DNA of 64,000 bases from assembly GCF_028288185.1 (NCBI RefSeq), contig NZ_JAQBOF010000035.1, positions 124,001 to 188,000 of the forward strand. Reading direction: 5' to 3'. The stretch is from Mucilaginibacter sp. (GTDB lineage Bacteria > Bacteroidota > Bacteroidia > Sphingobacteriales > Sphingobacteriaceae). Every line of letters starts with the position of its first letter. Positions within the stretch are counted from its first letter, which is position 1. Shown in pieces: positions 1 to 8,628 of this stretch. Under the pieces are notes generated by a model. The model had not been told where the DNA came from and did not search any database. It saw only the letters and a program-made list of their open reading frames with translations. The translations under genes were made by a program, and so were the position numbers.

Positions 1-209
1 AAACAACGCGAACAATAGTAAGAGCGTTACCATACCCCCATACGGTTTAAGCAGGCTGAAAATACCCGGCGGCTTTTTTTGATCGGTATGTGGTTTTTCT
101 GGTGGCATGTGCGTTTATTTGCAAATATTAGGCAATTGTTTCAATTCTCAATACCAATGTAGACGATTGTTTGGATAAAACATTTTAACAATTATAAAAA
201 AATTAACAA

Positions 210-812
210 ATGGCCCTAAACTTCAATAAAGAAGCAGAATATACGTTAGAAGATGATAGCGTGTTGTTAAGACCACTGCAATTAACAGATGCGCCGAACC
301 TTTTAGCCATTTCTGTTAACGAGCCTGAAACGTGGGAATATTCTTCCAAATCTGCCGCAGGCGAAGAAGCTTTGAAAGCCTATATAGAAGAAGCAATAAC
401 CGCACGAGCGGCAGGAACAGAATATGCTTTTATAGTTTATGATAAAACTACACAAGCCTATGCTGGCAGTACCCGTTTTTATGATATACAAACAAAAAAC
501 GAAGCATTACAACTAGGCTACACCTGGTACGGCAAAGATTTTAGGAGAACCGGCTTAAACAAACATTGCAAATTTTTACTACTGCAATTTGCTTTTGAAG
601 CCCTGGGTGCCGAGCGTGTTGAGTTTCGGGCCGATAACCGTAACGATCGTAGTATTGCTGCTATGAAGAGCATTGGCTGTACGGTTGAGGGCGTAATAAG
701 AAGCCATATGCCCCTGCACGATGGTACCCGCCGGGATTCAATTATACTAAGCATTTTGAAAAATGAATGGCATAATACTGTAAAAGAGAACCTTAAAAGC
801 AAACTAAGATAG
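210..812 (+). CDS. GNAT family N-acetyltransferase (RimJ/RimL-like)
   Basis: 200 aa ORF; LRPLQLTDAPNL start, LGYTWYGKDFRRTGLNK and RAMKSIGC-like acetyl-CoA binding pattern (ERVEFRADNRNDRSIAAMKSIGC). Confidence 0.9.
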   Translation: MALNFNKEAEYTLEDDSVLLRPLQLTDAPNLLAISVNEPETWEYSSKSAAGEEALKAYIEEAITARAAGTEYAFIVYDKTTQAYAGSTRFYDIQTKNEALQLGYTWYGKDFRRTGLNKHCKFLLLQFAFEALGAERVEFRADNRNDRSIAAMKSIGCTVEGVIRSHMPLHDGTRRDSIILSILKNEWHNTVKENLKSKLR

Positions 813-882
813 TTTCTGAATAGCACATAATCGGCAAAACACATTTGCTTTAAATTATATTTGCCGAAACATAATTTATAAC

Positions 883-1101
883 ATGAGTACAAAACTTACT
901 ATTAATAACAACGGATCTGTAAAGATTGAAGGCGATTTTGAAATTGTTGATATGCAGGGCGACAATTACGGCTTACAGGGCCGTACAGTATTATCTATTT
1001 GCCGTTGCGGCTTATCAGCCAATAAACCATTTTGCGATGGATCGCACAAAGGCCATTTTGAGCATAACGCCGTTGCGTTTGATTTGCCTCCGAAGAAATA
1101 A
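883..1101 (+). CDS. CDGSH iron-sulfur domain protein
   Basis: 72 aa; CRCGLSANKPFCDGSHKGH matches the CDGSH motif (C-X-C-X2-(S/T)-X3-P-X-C-D-G-(S/A/T)-H). Confidence 0.93.
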   Translation: MSTKLTINNNGSVKIEGDFEIVDMQGDNYGLQGRTVLSICRCGLSANKPFCDGSHKGHFEHNAVAFDLPPKK

Positions 1102-1186
1102 GCCCCCTCTAAATCTCCCCCGGTAGGGGAGACTTAATTAAAACATTCAAAAAGCCCTCCCTACCGGGGAGGGTTTGGGAGGGGCT
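1102..1186. repeat. Palindromic intergenic repeat, copy A (REP/MITE-like)
   Basis: gccccctctaaatctcccccggtaggggagactt...aagccctccctaccggggagggtttgggaggggct; near-identical arms occur in inverted orientation at 2441-2537. Confidence 0.85.
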
Positions 1187-1188
1187 CA

Positions 1189-1998
1189 ATGCGCTATTTC
1201 GTACACATAGGTTATCATGGCACTAAATACAGTGGCTGGCAAAAGCACCCTGGTGTATTAAATATCCAGGAAGTTTTGGAAACTGCTTTGAGCGGACTTT
1301 TAAAAACGCCCATCTATATTGTAGGTTGTGGCCGTACAGATGCGCAGGTACATGCCAGCCAGTTCTTTTTCCACATGGATGTGAAGCAAGAATGGAAGTT
1401 CGACCTGTTGTTTCGACTCAATAAAACATTGCCTGATGATATAGCCGTGTTTGACATCATCCCAATGGAGGGCCTCCCCCACGCCCGCTTTGATGCCATC
1501 CAACGATCATACGATTATTTTATTCATACTTATAAGGACCCTTTTTTAAGCGAGTATAGCTCACTCTATTTAGAAAAGAATTGGGATCTGGATAAAATGA
1601 AAGATGCCGTAGCCTTACTACCGCTCTATACAGATTACCGCGGTTTCTGCAAAAGCCCTGACAGGAACGACCATACTATTTGCAACATATCATCAGCCAC
1701 TTTATATGCCGATGAAAGCGGCGATAAGCTGCGTTTCCAAATCTCGGCCAATCGGTTTTTAAGTAAGATGATAAGGATTATTATGGGCAGGTTACTGGAC
1801 ATCGGCCGTGGCAAAATGAGCGTGGATGAGTTTGAGTCGTATCTTATCAGCAAAGAAACTCCGGCTATTATTATCCCGGCTTATCCGCAAGGATTGTATT
1901 TATCAAAGGTTACTTACCCATACCTGGATCTGCCACCCAGGAGTACCTTTTCACGTATTTTGCAGAATAGGGTTAATAGTAATTGGATAGCTATTTAG
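1189..1998 (+). CDS. truA: tRNA pseudouridine synthase A
   Basis: 269 aa; GCGRTDAQVHA matches the TruA catalytic GRTDxGVHA-type motif; FLSKMIRIIMGRLLDIGRG C-terminal motif. Confidence 0.92.
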   Translation: MRYFVHIGYHGTKYSGWQKHPGVLNIQEVLETALSGLLKTPIYIVGCGRTDAQVHASQFFFHMDVKQEWKFDLLFRLNKTLPDDIAVFDIIPMEGLPHARFDAIQRSYDYFIHTYKDPFLSEYSSLYLEKNWDLDKMKDAVALLPLYTDYRGFCKSPDRNDHTICNISSATLYADESGDKLRFQISANRFLSKMIRIIMGRLLDIGRGKMSVDEFESYLISKETPAIIIPAYPQGLYLSKVTYPYLDLPPRSTFSRILQNRVNSNWIAI

Positions 1999-2007
1999 CG
2001 AGTTTTT

Positions 2008-2215
2008 TGTTTCACTGGCTTTGTTTCACTCTATGAAAAATATCTATTTTGCAATCATTTGATTATTAGCAAATTAAACAAATATCACAAATAAAAATCC
2101 TGACCAATAAGTTGTTTCATTTTGTTTCACGGGTTTTCGCAATCAGCTAATTATCAATACAATAACTTAAAATCTTGTTTCACTTGTTTCATCTGTTTCA
2201 CACTCACGTGAAACA
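2008..2215. repeat. Cluster of TGTTTCAC/T elements (7 direct, 1 inverted)
   Basis: tgtttca[c/t] at 2008, 2022, 2113, 2123, 2176, 2185, 2194 and gtgaaaca at 2208, in the gap between convergent genes. Confidence 0.85.
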
Positions 2216-2225
2216 ACAGTGTCGG

Positions 2226-2438
2226 TCACTTACCCTTCAAATACAGTTCTTCTACCTTCTTCCTGGCCCAGTCGGTTTTGCGCAGAAACTTCAGGCTTGA
2301 TTTAATGCTCGGATCTTCTAAAAAACAATTGATGCGGATGCGATAACCTAACTCGGGCCAGCCGTATTTGGCAACCAACTCAGTGAGAATAGTCTCTAAA
2401 GTTATACCATGAAGTTTGTTGTTAGGTTGTTCCTGCAT
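2226..2438 (-). CDS. VF530 / DUF2132 family DNA-binding protein
   Basis: 70 aa; [60 protein letters not shown] is typical of this small conserved family. Confidence 0.88.
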   Translation of the reverse strand: MQEQPNNKLHGITLETILTELVAKYGWPELGYRIRINCFLEDPSIKSSLKFLRKTDWARKKVEELYLKGK

Positions 2439-2440
2439 GT

Positions 2441-2537
2441 AGCCCCTCCCAAACCCTCCCCGGTAGGGAGGGTTTTAAAATTATATTTGTTAAAACAATA
2501 TTGAAGTTTCCCCTACCGGGGGAGATTTAGAGGGGGC
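2441..2537. repeat. Palindromic intergenic repeat, copy B (inverted relative to copy A)
   Basis: agcccctcccaaaccctccccggtagggaggg...tttcccctaccgggggagatttagagggggc; reverse complement aligns to copy A arms, with a different spacer. Confidence 0.85.
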
Positions 2538-3192
2538 GACTCGCGTTTACTATCGCGATAGCTTGTTTAGTAGCTTCGGTTAGTTCGGCATATTTCTTAC
2601 CTTCCATAACGCTCGCGCTTATTAGCTGGCTGCCCATACCTACCGCGCAAACCCCTGCTTTAAACCAGCCGCCAATGCTTTCTTTGGTCAGTTCAACACC
2701 ACCTGTAGGCATAAACAACAAGTTAGGGAACACTGCTTTAACAGCCGATAAAAACGATGGCCCTAACACATTACCCGGAAACAGCTTAATAACCTTAGCG
2801 CCTAAATTCTCGGCTTTAATGATCTCTGACGGGGTCATGCAGCCCGGCACCCAAAGTATGTTATTTTTGTCTGCAACCTCAACTACCTCGTCAACCAATC
2901 CGGGGCTGATGATGTAATCGGCACCTGCATCAATAAACGCTTGTGCGCCTGCGCGGTCTTTTATGGTACCGATACCCAGGTACATTCCGCCCAGCTCTTT
3001 ATCACAAACCTCGCGCAGTTTAGCAAAGTTTTTTAACGCGGCTTCGCCGCGATTGGTGTATTCGATAGTCTTTATGCCGGCAGCATATAAAGCATGCAAT
3101 ATATCTACGCTAACATCAGCGTCTTTATTAAAAAATAGTGGTAAAATACCTTGCTCTGGTATCAGTTTTAAAATCGCGGCTTTCTTATCCAT
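2527..3192 (-). CDS. eda: Bifunctional 4-hydroxy-2-oxoglutarate / KDPG aldolase
   Basis: 221 aa; GIGTIKDRAGAQAFIDAGADYIISPGLVDEVV, WVPGCMTPSEII, KLFPGNVLGPSFL, MPTGGV motifs. Confidence 0.92.
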   Translation of the reverse strand: MDKKAAILKLIPEQGILPLFFNKDADVSVDILHALYAAGIKTIEYTNRGEAALKNFAKLREVCDKELGGMYLGIGTIKDRAGAQAFIDAGADYIISPGLVDEVVEVADKNNILWVPGCMTPSEIIKAENLGAKVIKLFPGNVLGPSFLSAVKAVFPNLLFMPTGGVELTKESIGGWFKAGVCAVGMGSQLISASVMEGKKYAELTEATKQAIAIVNASRPL

Positions 3193-3406
3193 TTTGTGTT
3201 AAATAATTGGATGGTAAATGTAGAAAAGAAATCTCAAAAACGATAAACGGGCCCTTACAAATACTTACAATACTTATGCAATCGTTTGTAGTGATTTTTA
3301 TGCTAAAACTTCGTATTTAGTTAGGTTTAATGTACTTTTGGTCGCTTCGGTAAAACTATACCGTACCTGTAAACTTAATTTTTCAATTTTAAATAAAGCA
3401 ATAACG

Positions 3407-4432
3407 ATGTCTAAAAAAGTGGTAACACTGGGAGAAATAATGTTGAGGTTATCAACTCCTGATTATAAAAGATTTGTACAAAGCGATAGTTTTGATGTTA
3501 CCTACGGTGGCGGCGAAGCTAACGTAGCAGCAGCGCTTTGCAATTATGGCTTAAACGGAACATTTGTATCTAAAGTACCGGCAAACCCAATTGGCCAGGC
3601 AGCTATAAACCACCTGCGCCGTTATGGTGTAGACACGCAGTTTGTTGCTCGTGGCGGCAAACGCTTAGGTATTTATTTTTTAGAAACTGGTGCTTCTATG
3701 CGTGCATCGCAGGTTGTTTATGATCGTGCCGATGCTTCTATATCAGAAGTTGATGCCAGCGAATTTGACTTTGATAAAATATTTGAAGGTGCCGATTGGT
3801 TCCATACCACTGGTATTACTCCTGCCTTAAGCGATAAAGCTGCCGCGCTTACTTTGGCTGCCTTAAAAGCCGCAAAAGCAAAAGGAATTACTACCAGCAT
3901 CGACTTAAACTATCGTAAGAAACTTTGGAGTAAAGAAAAGGCTCGCCAGGTAATGACCGAGCTTTGCCAATATGTTGATGTTTGCATAGGCAACGAAGAA
4001 GATGCTGATACCACTTTAGGCTTCACCAGCGAAGGTACTGATGTAACCAAAGGCGAATTGAATTTAGACGGTTACAAAAGCGTTTTCAAGCAAATGAAAG
4101 AGAAATTTGGCTTTAAATATATCGCATCAACGCTAAGAGAGAGCCATAGCGCATCTGATAATGGATGGAGCGCGTTGGTATATGATGGTACCGAGTTTTA
4201 TCATACCAAACAGTACGAAGTACGCATTATCGACCGGGTAGGCAGTGGCGACTCATTCGCCAGCGGATTTATTTACGGTTTGGTTACTAATATGAAATTA
4301 AGCGATGCTGCCGAGTTTGGCGTTGCAGCATCGGCTATTAAACACACCATTCCGGGCGATTTGAACCACGCTACTTTAGGCGAAGTTCAGGAACTGGTTA
4401 AGGGTGATGGTTCGGGCAGGGTACAACGTTAA
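3407..4432 (+). CDS. kdgK: 2-keto-3-deoxygluconate kinase, PfkB family
   Basis: ATG at 3407 (inside track ORF 3338..4432); VVTLGEIMLRLS, GGGEANVAAALCNYG, DRVGSGDSFASGFIYG carbohydrate kinase motifs; next to eda. Confidence 0.88.
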   Translation: MSKKVVTLGEIMLRLSTPDYKRFVQSDSFDVTYGGGEANVAAALCNYGLNGTFVSKVPANPIGQAAINHLRRYGVDTQFVARGGKRLGIYFLETGASMRASQVVYDRADASISEVDASEFDFDKIFEGADWFHTTGITPALSDKAAALTLAALKAAKAKGITTSIDLNYRKKLWSKEKARQVMTELCQYVDVCIGNEEDADTTLGFTSEGTDVTKGELNLDGYKSVFKQMKEKFGFKYIASTLRESHSASDNGWSALVYDGTEFYHTKQYEVRIIDRVGSGDSFASGFIYGLVTNMKLSDAAEFGVAASAIKHTIPGDLNHATLGEVQELVKGDGSGRVQR

Positions 4433-4442
4433 TAATTAGCCG

Positions 4443-4892
4443 ATGATCATAGATACACTGGCAAGCGCCGAAAAATATTATGGCCTGCATAAAAACTTTA
4501 AGGCTGCGTTTGAGTACATTAATGCAACTGATTTAGAAACATTAGCCACGGGGAAATACGATGTTACTGATGGCCTGATAGTAATCGCATCAGAAGCTGA
4601 AGGCAAAACTGCTGACACCGCTACTGAGAAGTTTGAGTGCCATAATAAAAATATCGATATCCAATTTTGCATACGCGGTAATGAAACCATTGGCTGGAAA
4701 CCCCGCACCGATTGCAAAAGCCCCAAAGGCGAATACAGTGATGAAAAAGACGTTTTGTTTTTTGCCGATAAGCCTGATATGTACTTTGCACTGAAAGATA
4801 GTCAGTTTGTTATTTTTTACCCCGAGGATGTGCATGCCCCAATGATTGGCGAAGGGTTGATTAAGAAGTTGGTATTTAAGGTGAAGATATAG
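4443..4892 (+). CDS. YhcH/YjgK/YiaL family protein
   Basis: 149 aa; NKNIDIQFCIRGNETIGWKP and FFPEDVHAPMIGEG-like signatures (FVIFYPEDVHAPMIG). Confidence 0.85.
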   Translation: MIIDTLASAEKYYGLHKNFKAAFEYINATDLETLATGKYDVTDGLIVIASEAEGKTADTATEKFECHNKNIDIQFCIRGNETIGWKPRTDCKSPKGEYSDEKDVLFFADKPDMYFALKDSQFVIFYPEDVHAPMIGEGLIKKLVFKVKI

Positions 4893-4910
4893 GTAAATTT
4901 AACACTATAT

Positions 4911-4949
4911 AAAAAAGAAGGGCTGACCAGTGGTCAGCCCTCTTTTTTA
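4911..4949. terminator. Rho-independent terminator hairpin
   Basis: aaaaaagaaGGGCTGACCagtGGTCAGCCCtctttttt, 9-bp GC-rich perfect stem flanked by A and T runs. Confidence 0.9.
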
Positions 4950-4957
4950 TATACAAC

Positions 4958-5053
4958 CGTCATTGCAAGCGTAGCGTGGCAATCTCTACATGCCAGGTAA
5001 TCATAAACCTATCGTGTAGAGATTGCCACACTCGTTCTTCATTCGTAATGACG
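4958..5053. repeat. Palindromic intergenic repeat, second family
   Basis: cgtcattgcaagcgtagcgtggcaatctctaca...tgtagagattgccacactcgttcttcattcgtaatgacg; long imperfect inverted arms. Confidence 0.8.
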
Positions 5054-5067
5054 TGGTTTATTATGTT

Positions 5068-6474
5068 CTACTCATAAAACCCAAAATACTCCCTGGCGTT
5101 ATTGTAGCATATATCCTGTACTATTTTACCGGTCCACTCAATATCATTGGGCAACTCGCCGTTTTCAATATCGGTGGCTAACAGGTTACATAATATCCTG
5201 CGAAAATACTCATGCCTCGGGAACGACATAAAGCTGCGCGAATCTGTAAGCATACCCACCAAACGGCTTAATAAACCAATATTTGATAACGAGTTGAGTT
5301 GGTCTATCATCCCCCCTTTTTGATCCATAAACCACCAACCTGATCCAAATTGTATTTTACCGGCGACAGAGCCATCATTAAAATTACCCGTCATAGCAGC
5401 AAACAGGTCATTATTAACCGGGTTGCTGTTGTATATGATGGTTTTGGCCAATTTGTTATCAGTATCCAGTCTATCAAGGAACCTTGACAGCGCTTTTCCG
5501 TGACTAAAATCGCCTATCGAATCCCAACCGGTATCGGGGCCTAAAGTTGCCAGTCCGCGAGTGTTGTTATTGCGCAAGGCACCCAAATGATATTGCTGTA
5601 CCCAGTTTTTTTCATGATCCCATAATGCAAACTGATGTAACATGGCCGATTTAAATTTCAAATTCTCGTCAGCAGATATGGCCCGGTTACTTCTTATTTT
5701 ATTGAAGATGGTTTTAATTTCCCCATTTGTATAATCCACCGCATAGATATGATCTAAGCCGTGATCTGACAACTTACTACCGTTGGCTGCAAAATAATCA
5801 TGGCGGTCCTTCAGGGCTTTTAAATAACTGTGCAGGTCGTTAATAGTTGTACCTGATACTTCTTCCAGTTTATCAATATAGGTATTTAACACCTCTATAT
5901 TATCAGCATTCATTGCCTTATCAGGCCTGAATGACGGTAAAACTTTTACACCAAAATTATCTTGTTTTATTTTTTGATGATAATAAAGGCTATCCAACGG
6001 ATCATCTGTTGTGCCTACTACCTCAACCTTAAAACGTTTTAATAAACCGCGCACACTAAACTCCGGCGACTGCAACTTCTCGGCACATTCATCATATATA
6101 TTTTTTGCGGTAGATGGTGATAAAATTTCTTTGATACCAAAATAGCGCTGCAATTCTAAGTGCGTCCAATGGTATAACGGGTTACGTAAGGTATAAGGCA
6201 CTGTAGCGGCCCATTTTTCAAATTTTTCTCGGTCGCTTTTATTGCCGGTAATATAATCTTCGTTTACACCGTTGGCACGCATAGCGCGCCATTTATAATG
6301 ATCGCCGTTTAACCAGATGCGTGTTATGTTTGCAAACTGTTTATCTTCGGCTATTTCATCGGGCGGCAGGTGGCAATGGTAATCAATAATAGGCATCGAT
6401 TTAGCATAGTCATGATATAGTTTTTGCGCAGTTTTGCTTTCTAGTAAAAAGTCATCGTCAAGGAAATTCTTCAT
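5068..6474 (-). CDS. uxaC: Glucuronate isomerase
   Basis: 468 aa; MPIIDYHCHLPPDEIAEDKQFANITRIWLNGDHYKWRAMRANGV; FGSGWWFMDQKGGM; LTDSRSFMSFPRHEYFRRILCN. Confidence 0.95.
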   Translation of the reverse strand: MKNFLDDDFLLESKTAQKLYHDYAKSMPIIDYHCHLPPDEIAEDKQFANITRIWLNGDHYKWRAMRANGVNEDYITGNKSDREKFEKWAATVPYTLRNPLYHWTHLELQRYFGIKEILSPSTAKNIYDECAEKLQSPEFSVRGLLKRFKVEVVGTTDDPLDSLYYHQKIKQDNFGVKVLPSFRPDKAMNADNIEVLNTYIDKLEEVSGTTINDLHSYLKALKDRHDYFAANGSKLSDHGLDHIYAVDYTNGEIKTIFNKIRSNRAISADENLKFKSAMLHQFALWDHEKNWVQQYHLGALRNNNTRGLATLGPDTGWDSIGDFSHGKALSRFLDRLDTDNKLAKTIIYNSNPVNNDLFAAMTGNFNDGSVAGKIQFGSGWWFMDQKGGMIDQLNSLSNIGLLSRLVGMLTDSRSFMSFPRHEYFRRILCNLLATDIENGELPNDIEWTGKIVQDICYNNAREYFGFYE

Positions 6475-6546
6475 TATGCGGTTATAATTTTGCAGACAGC
6501 AATTATACTTTTTATAACCTGCTTTATCAACTATAAAATCACTAAA

Positions 6547-7569
6547 CTATGCCATCGTTTGCGGAGCGGAAAACGACAATAACTCGGCAACCAGCGCGGA
6601 TAAACTTACCGATGCACAAGCTATAATATCATCGCCCGCACCATAGTAAATGTATAGCATATCATCAAACAAAGCGGTACCCGTAGGGAAGCACACATTG
6701 TCTACATCGCCCGCTAATTCATAATCCTGATCGGGGCTAAATAAAGCGTAAGGTAAACGTGCTATTTCTTTTTGCGGATTATCCAGGTCGAACAACGCAG
6801 CACAGGCCGAATATTTATATCCTTCATTTAAGTGTTCTACACCATGATAAATAATTAACCAACCATGCGCTGTTTCAATCGGTGGGCAGCCACTGCCAAC
6901 ATAACTTATCTCGTGCAGATATTTTGATGTTAACAGGATATTGTATTTTAAATTTGTGATATAATCTTTCCAAAAATCATCCGTTAACTCATCCAAATTA
7001 TTAACCGCAACTATCTGTATATCGGGTTTAATGCGATGCAAAAAGGTGAGTTTACCATTTATCCTTCGTGGAAAGAAAACAACATCCTTATCCATCATAA
7101 TAATATCGGGGTTGCCATAATCACGGCGGTACCGTTCAATAATATCAGCGTTGCCTTTTGCCAGTTTATCAAACTCACCGCATTTTAACTGGGGCACTAT
7201 TATGCCTTGTTTAGTAAAATGTTGTAAATCTGTAGAGGTTGCTACCGCTCCCAACGCGTCATTGCCATCAAAAGCGATGTACGACAGGTAGTACAACTCA
7301 TCAATTTTAACTATCCTGGGGTCCTCCATACCATGCTTTTCGTAATCATGCTCAGGCGATAATAGCGGGGCAATTAAACGGGTAGTGATCTTTAACGGCC
7401 CATCCAGTTTACAATAACCAATGGTTGATATATTGCCCTTGCGCACGGCACGATAAAAAAGATGTACAGTATTACCCTCTTTAACTATAGCCGGGTTTAA
7501 AACGCCTTCGTTTTCAAATTCGAGGTCGGTAGTCTGCAGGATGACTCCTTCTTTTTTAACTGTTATCAT
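6547..7569 (-). CDS. Glycoside hydrolase family 130 protein (beta-mannoside phosphorylase-like)
   Basis: 340 aa; VLNPAIVKEGNTVHLFYRAV, GMEDPRIVKIDELYYLSYIAFDG, IGSGCPPIET-like (VGSGCPPIETAHGWLIIYHGV). Confidence 0.85.
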   Translation of the reverse strand: MITVKKEGVILQTTDLEFENEGVLNPAIVKEGNTVHLFYRAVRKGNISTIGYCKLDGPLKITTRLIAPLLSPEHDYEKHGMEDPRIVKIDELYYLSYIAFDGNDALGAVATSTDLQHFTKQGIIVPQLKCGEFDKLAKGNADIIERYRRDYGNPDIIMMDKDVVFFPRRINGKLTFLHRIKPDIQIVAVNNLDELTDDFWKDYITNLKYNILLTSKYLHEISYVGSGCPPIETAHGWLIIYHGVEHLNEGYKYSACAALFDLDNPQKEIARLPYALFSPDQDYELAGDVDNVCFPTGTALFDDMLYIYYGAGDDIIACASVSLSALVAELLSFSAPQTMA

Positions 7570-7575
7570 TAAGAT

Positions 7576-7794
7576 CTATACAGATTTTTTAGAAGTAGCT
7601 ACCACAACTATACCGCCAATTAATAGTATACCACCCAGGTAAGGAGGCCAGTTAACAGTTTTTTGCCTGTCGGCTGATACCTGTATCGGGCCGGCATCAA
7701 TAATTTTTTCCTTTTTGGTATAGGTAAACCCAGTCCAAATGATCATGATGGCACCAACGATAATAAGGGCGATTCCGATTAGTTTAGTATTCAT
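7576..7794 (-). CDS. Small two-TM membrane protein (DUF3185-like)
   Basis: Likely start ATG at 7794 (MNTKLIGIALIIVGAIMIIWTGFTYTKKEKI...); two hydrophobic helices. Confidence 0.65.
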   Translation of the reverse strand: MNTKLIGIALIIVGAIMIIWTGFTYTKKEKIIDAGPIQVSADRQKTVNWPPYLGGILLIGGIVVVATSKKSV

Positions 7795-7846
7795 GGCAGT
7801 GTGTTTGTTATACAATAGGTTAATTATGGAAATTGTTTGATTAAAG

Positions 7847-8617
7847 CTAAAACGCATTATCATACTTTCCCTTTTTATCCAAACAAGCTATTATACCTTC
7901 AATCACACGCTTGGTTTCATTAGGGTCTTTTATACAGACAGAAGCAACACCGGCTTCTTTAGCAGGATAATCATTACCACCCGGGAAAATGGCATCGCCA
8001 ATAAATATCATTTCTTTCTTTTTGATGTTTAATATCTCCTTGAGTTTTTTTATACCGTAGGCTTTGTCAATACCCGGCTTAGTAATATCAACCGATGTGG
8101 TGCCGCCTAAGTTCACAGAAAACTCCGGGATGGTTTTGTTTAGTGCTGCCTGTATCTTTTTCCTTTTAGCAAAGCCAGGGTCCCATTCTTTTTTAGCATC
8201 CAAAGGCGCCTGCTGCCCCAAAGCCGAGTAGGTGATCTGGCTGCCCCTATCCTCAATTTGTTCGCCCCAGGTTTTTTCAGGCTTGAAGCCTTGATCTTCA
8301 ACTGCGGTATTTAATGATGTGATGATCTTCTTTTTTTCATCAGCAGTAAAATCTTCCGAATACAATTTTTTCCAGCCCGATTTATATTGGTAAAACTTAG
8401 TACCGCAGGTGGGCAATATAGATAAGTTTTTAAATGATTTTTTATTGGTTAGGTGTAGCAACACCTGCTTTTCAAACTGGGGCCAATCGCCGCCCGATAT
8501 AATGGCAACTTTGGCAACATCAATCAGCGCGTTCAATATCTTTATCATCTCCTCATCAATGGCAGCCTTACTTTCGGCAAGCGTGCCATCCAGGTCAAAA
8601 ACAATTAGTTTCTTCAT
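7847..8617 (-). CDS. HAD superfamily hydrolase (phosphomannomutase-like, HAD-IIB)
   Basis: 256 aa; VFDLDGTLAESK motif I, IISGG, FIGDAIFPGGNDYPAKEAG. Confidence 0.88.
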   Translation of the reverse strand: MKKLIVFDLDGTLAESKAAIDEEMIKILNALIDVAKVAIISGGDWPQFEKQVLLHLTNKKSFKNLSILPTCGTKFYQYKSGWKKLYSEDFTADEKKKIITSLNTAVEDQGFKPEKTWGEQIEDRGSQITYSALGQQAPLDAKKEWDPGFAKRKKIQAALNKTIPEFSVNLGGTTSVDITKPGIDKAYGIKKLKEILNIKKKEMIFIGDAIFPGGNDYPAKEAGVASVCIKDPNETKRVIEGIIACLDKKGKYDNAF

Positions 8618-8628
8618 ATAATTTAATT

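Noticed and set aside
303-491. Short antisense ORFs throughout the track (for example 303..491 -, 518..892 -, 14217..14738 -, 35732..36100 -, 39497..40045 -)
   Set aside because: They lie opposite well-supported genes and have low-complexity or codon-shadow composition without recognisable domains.
2200-2215. Canonical parS site
   Set aside because: Only the right half and core match; the left four bases differ, so it is reported as a half-site cluster, not a parS.
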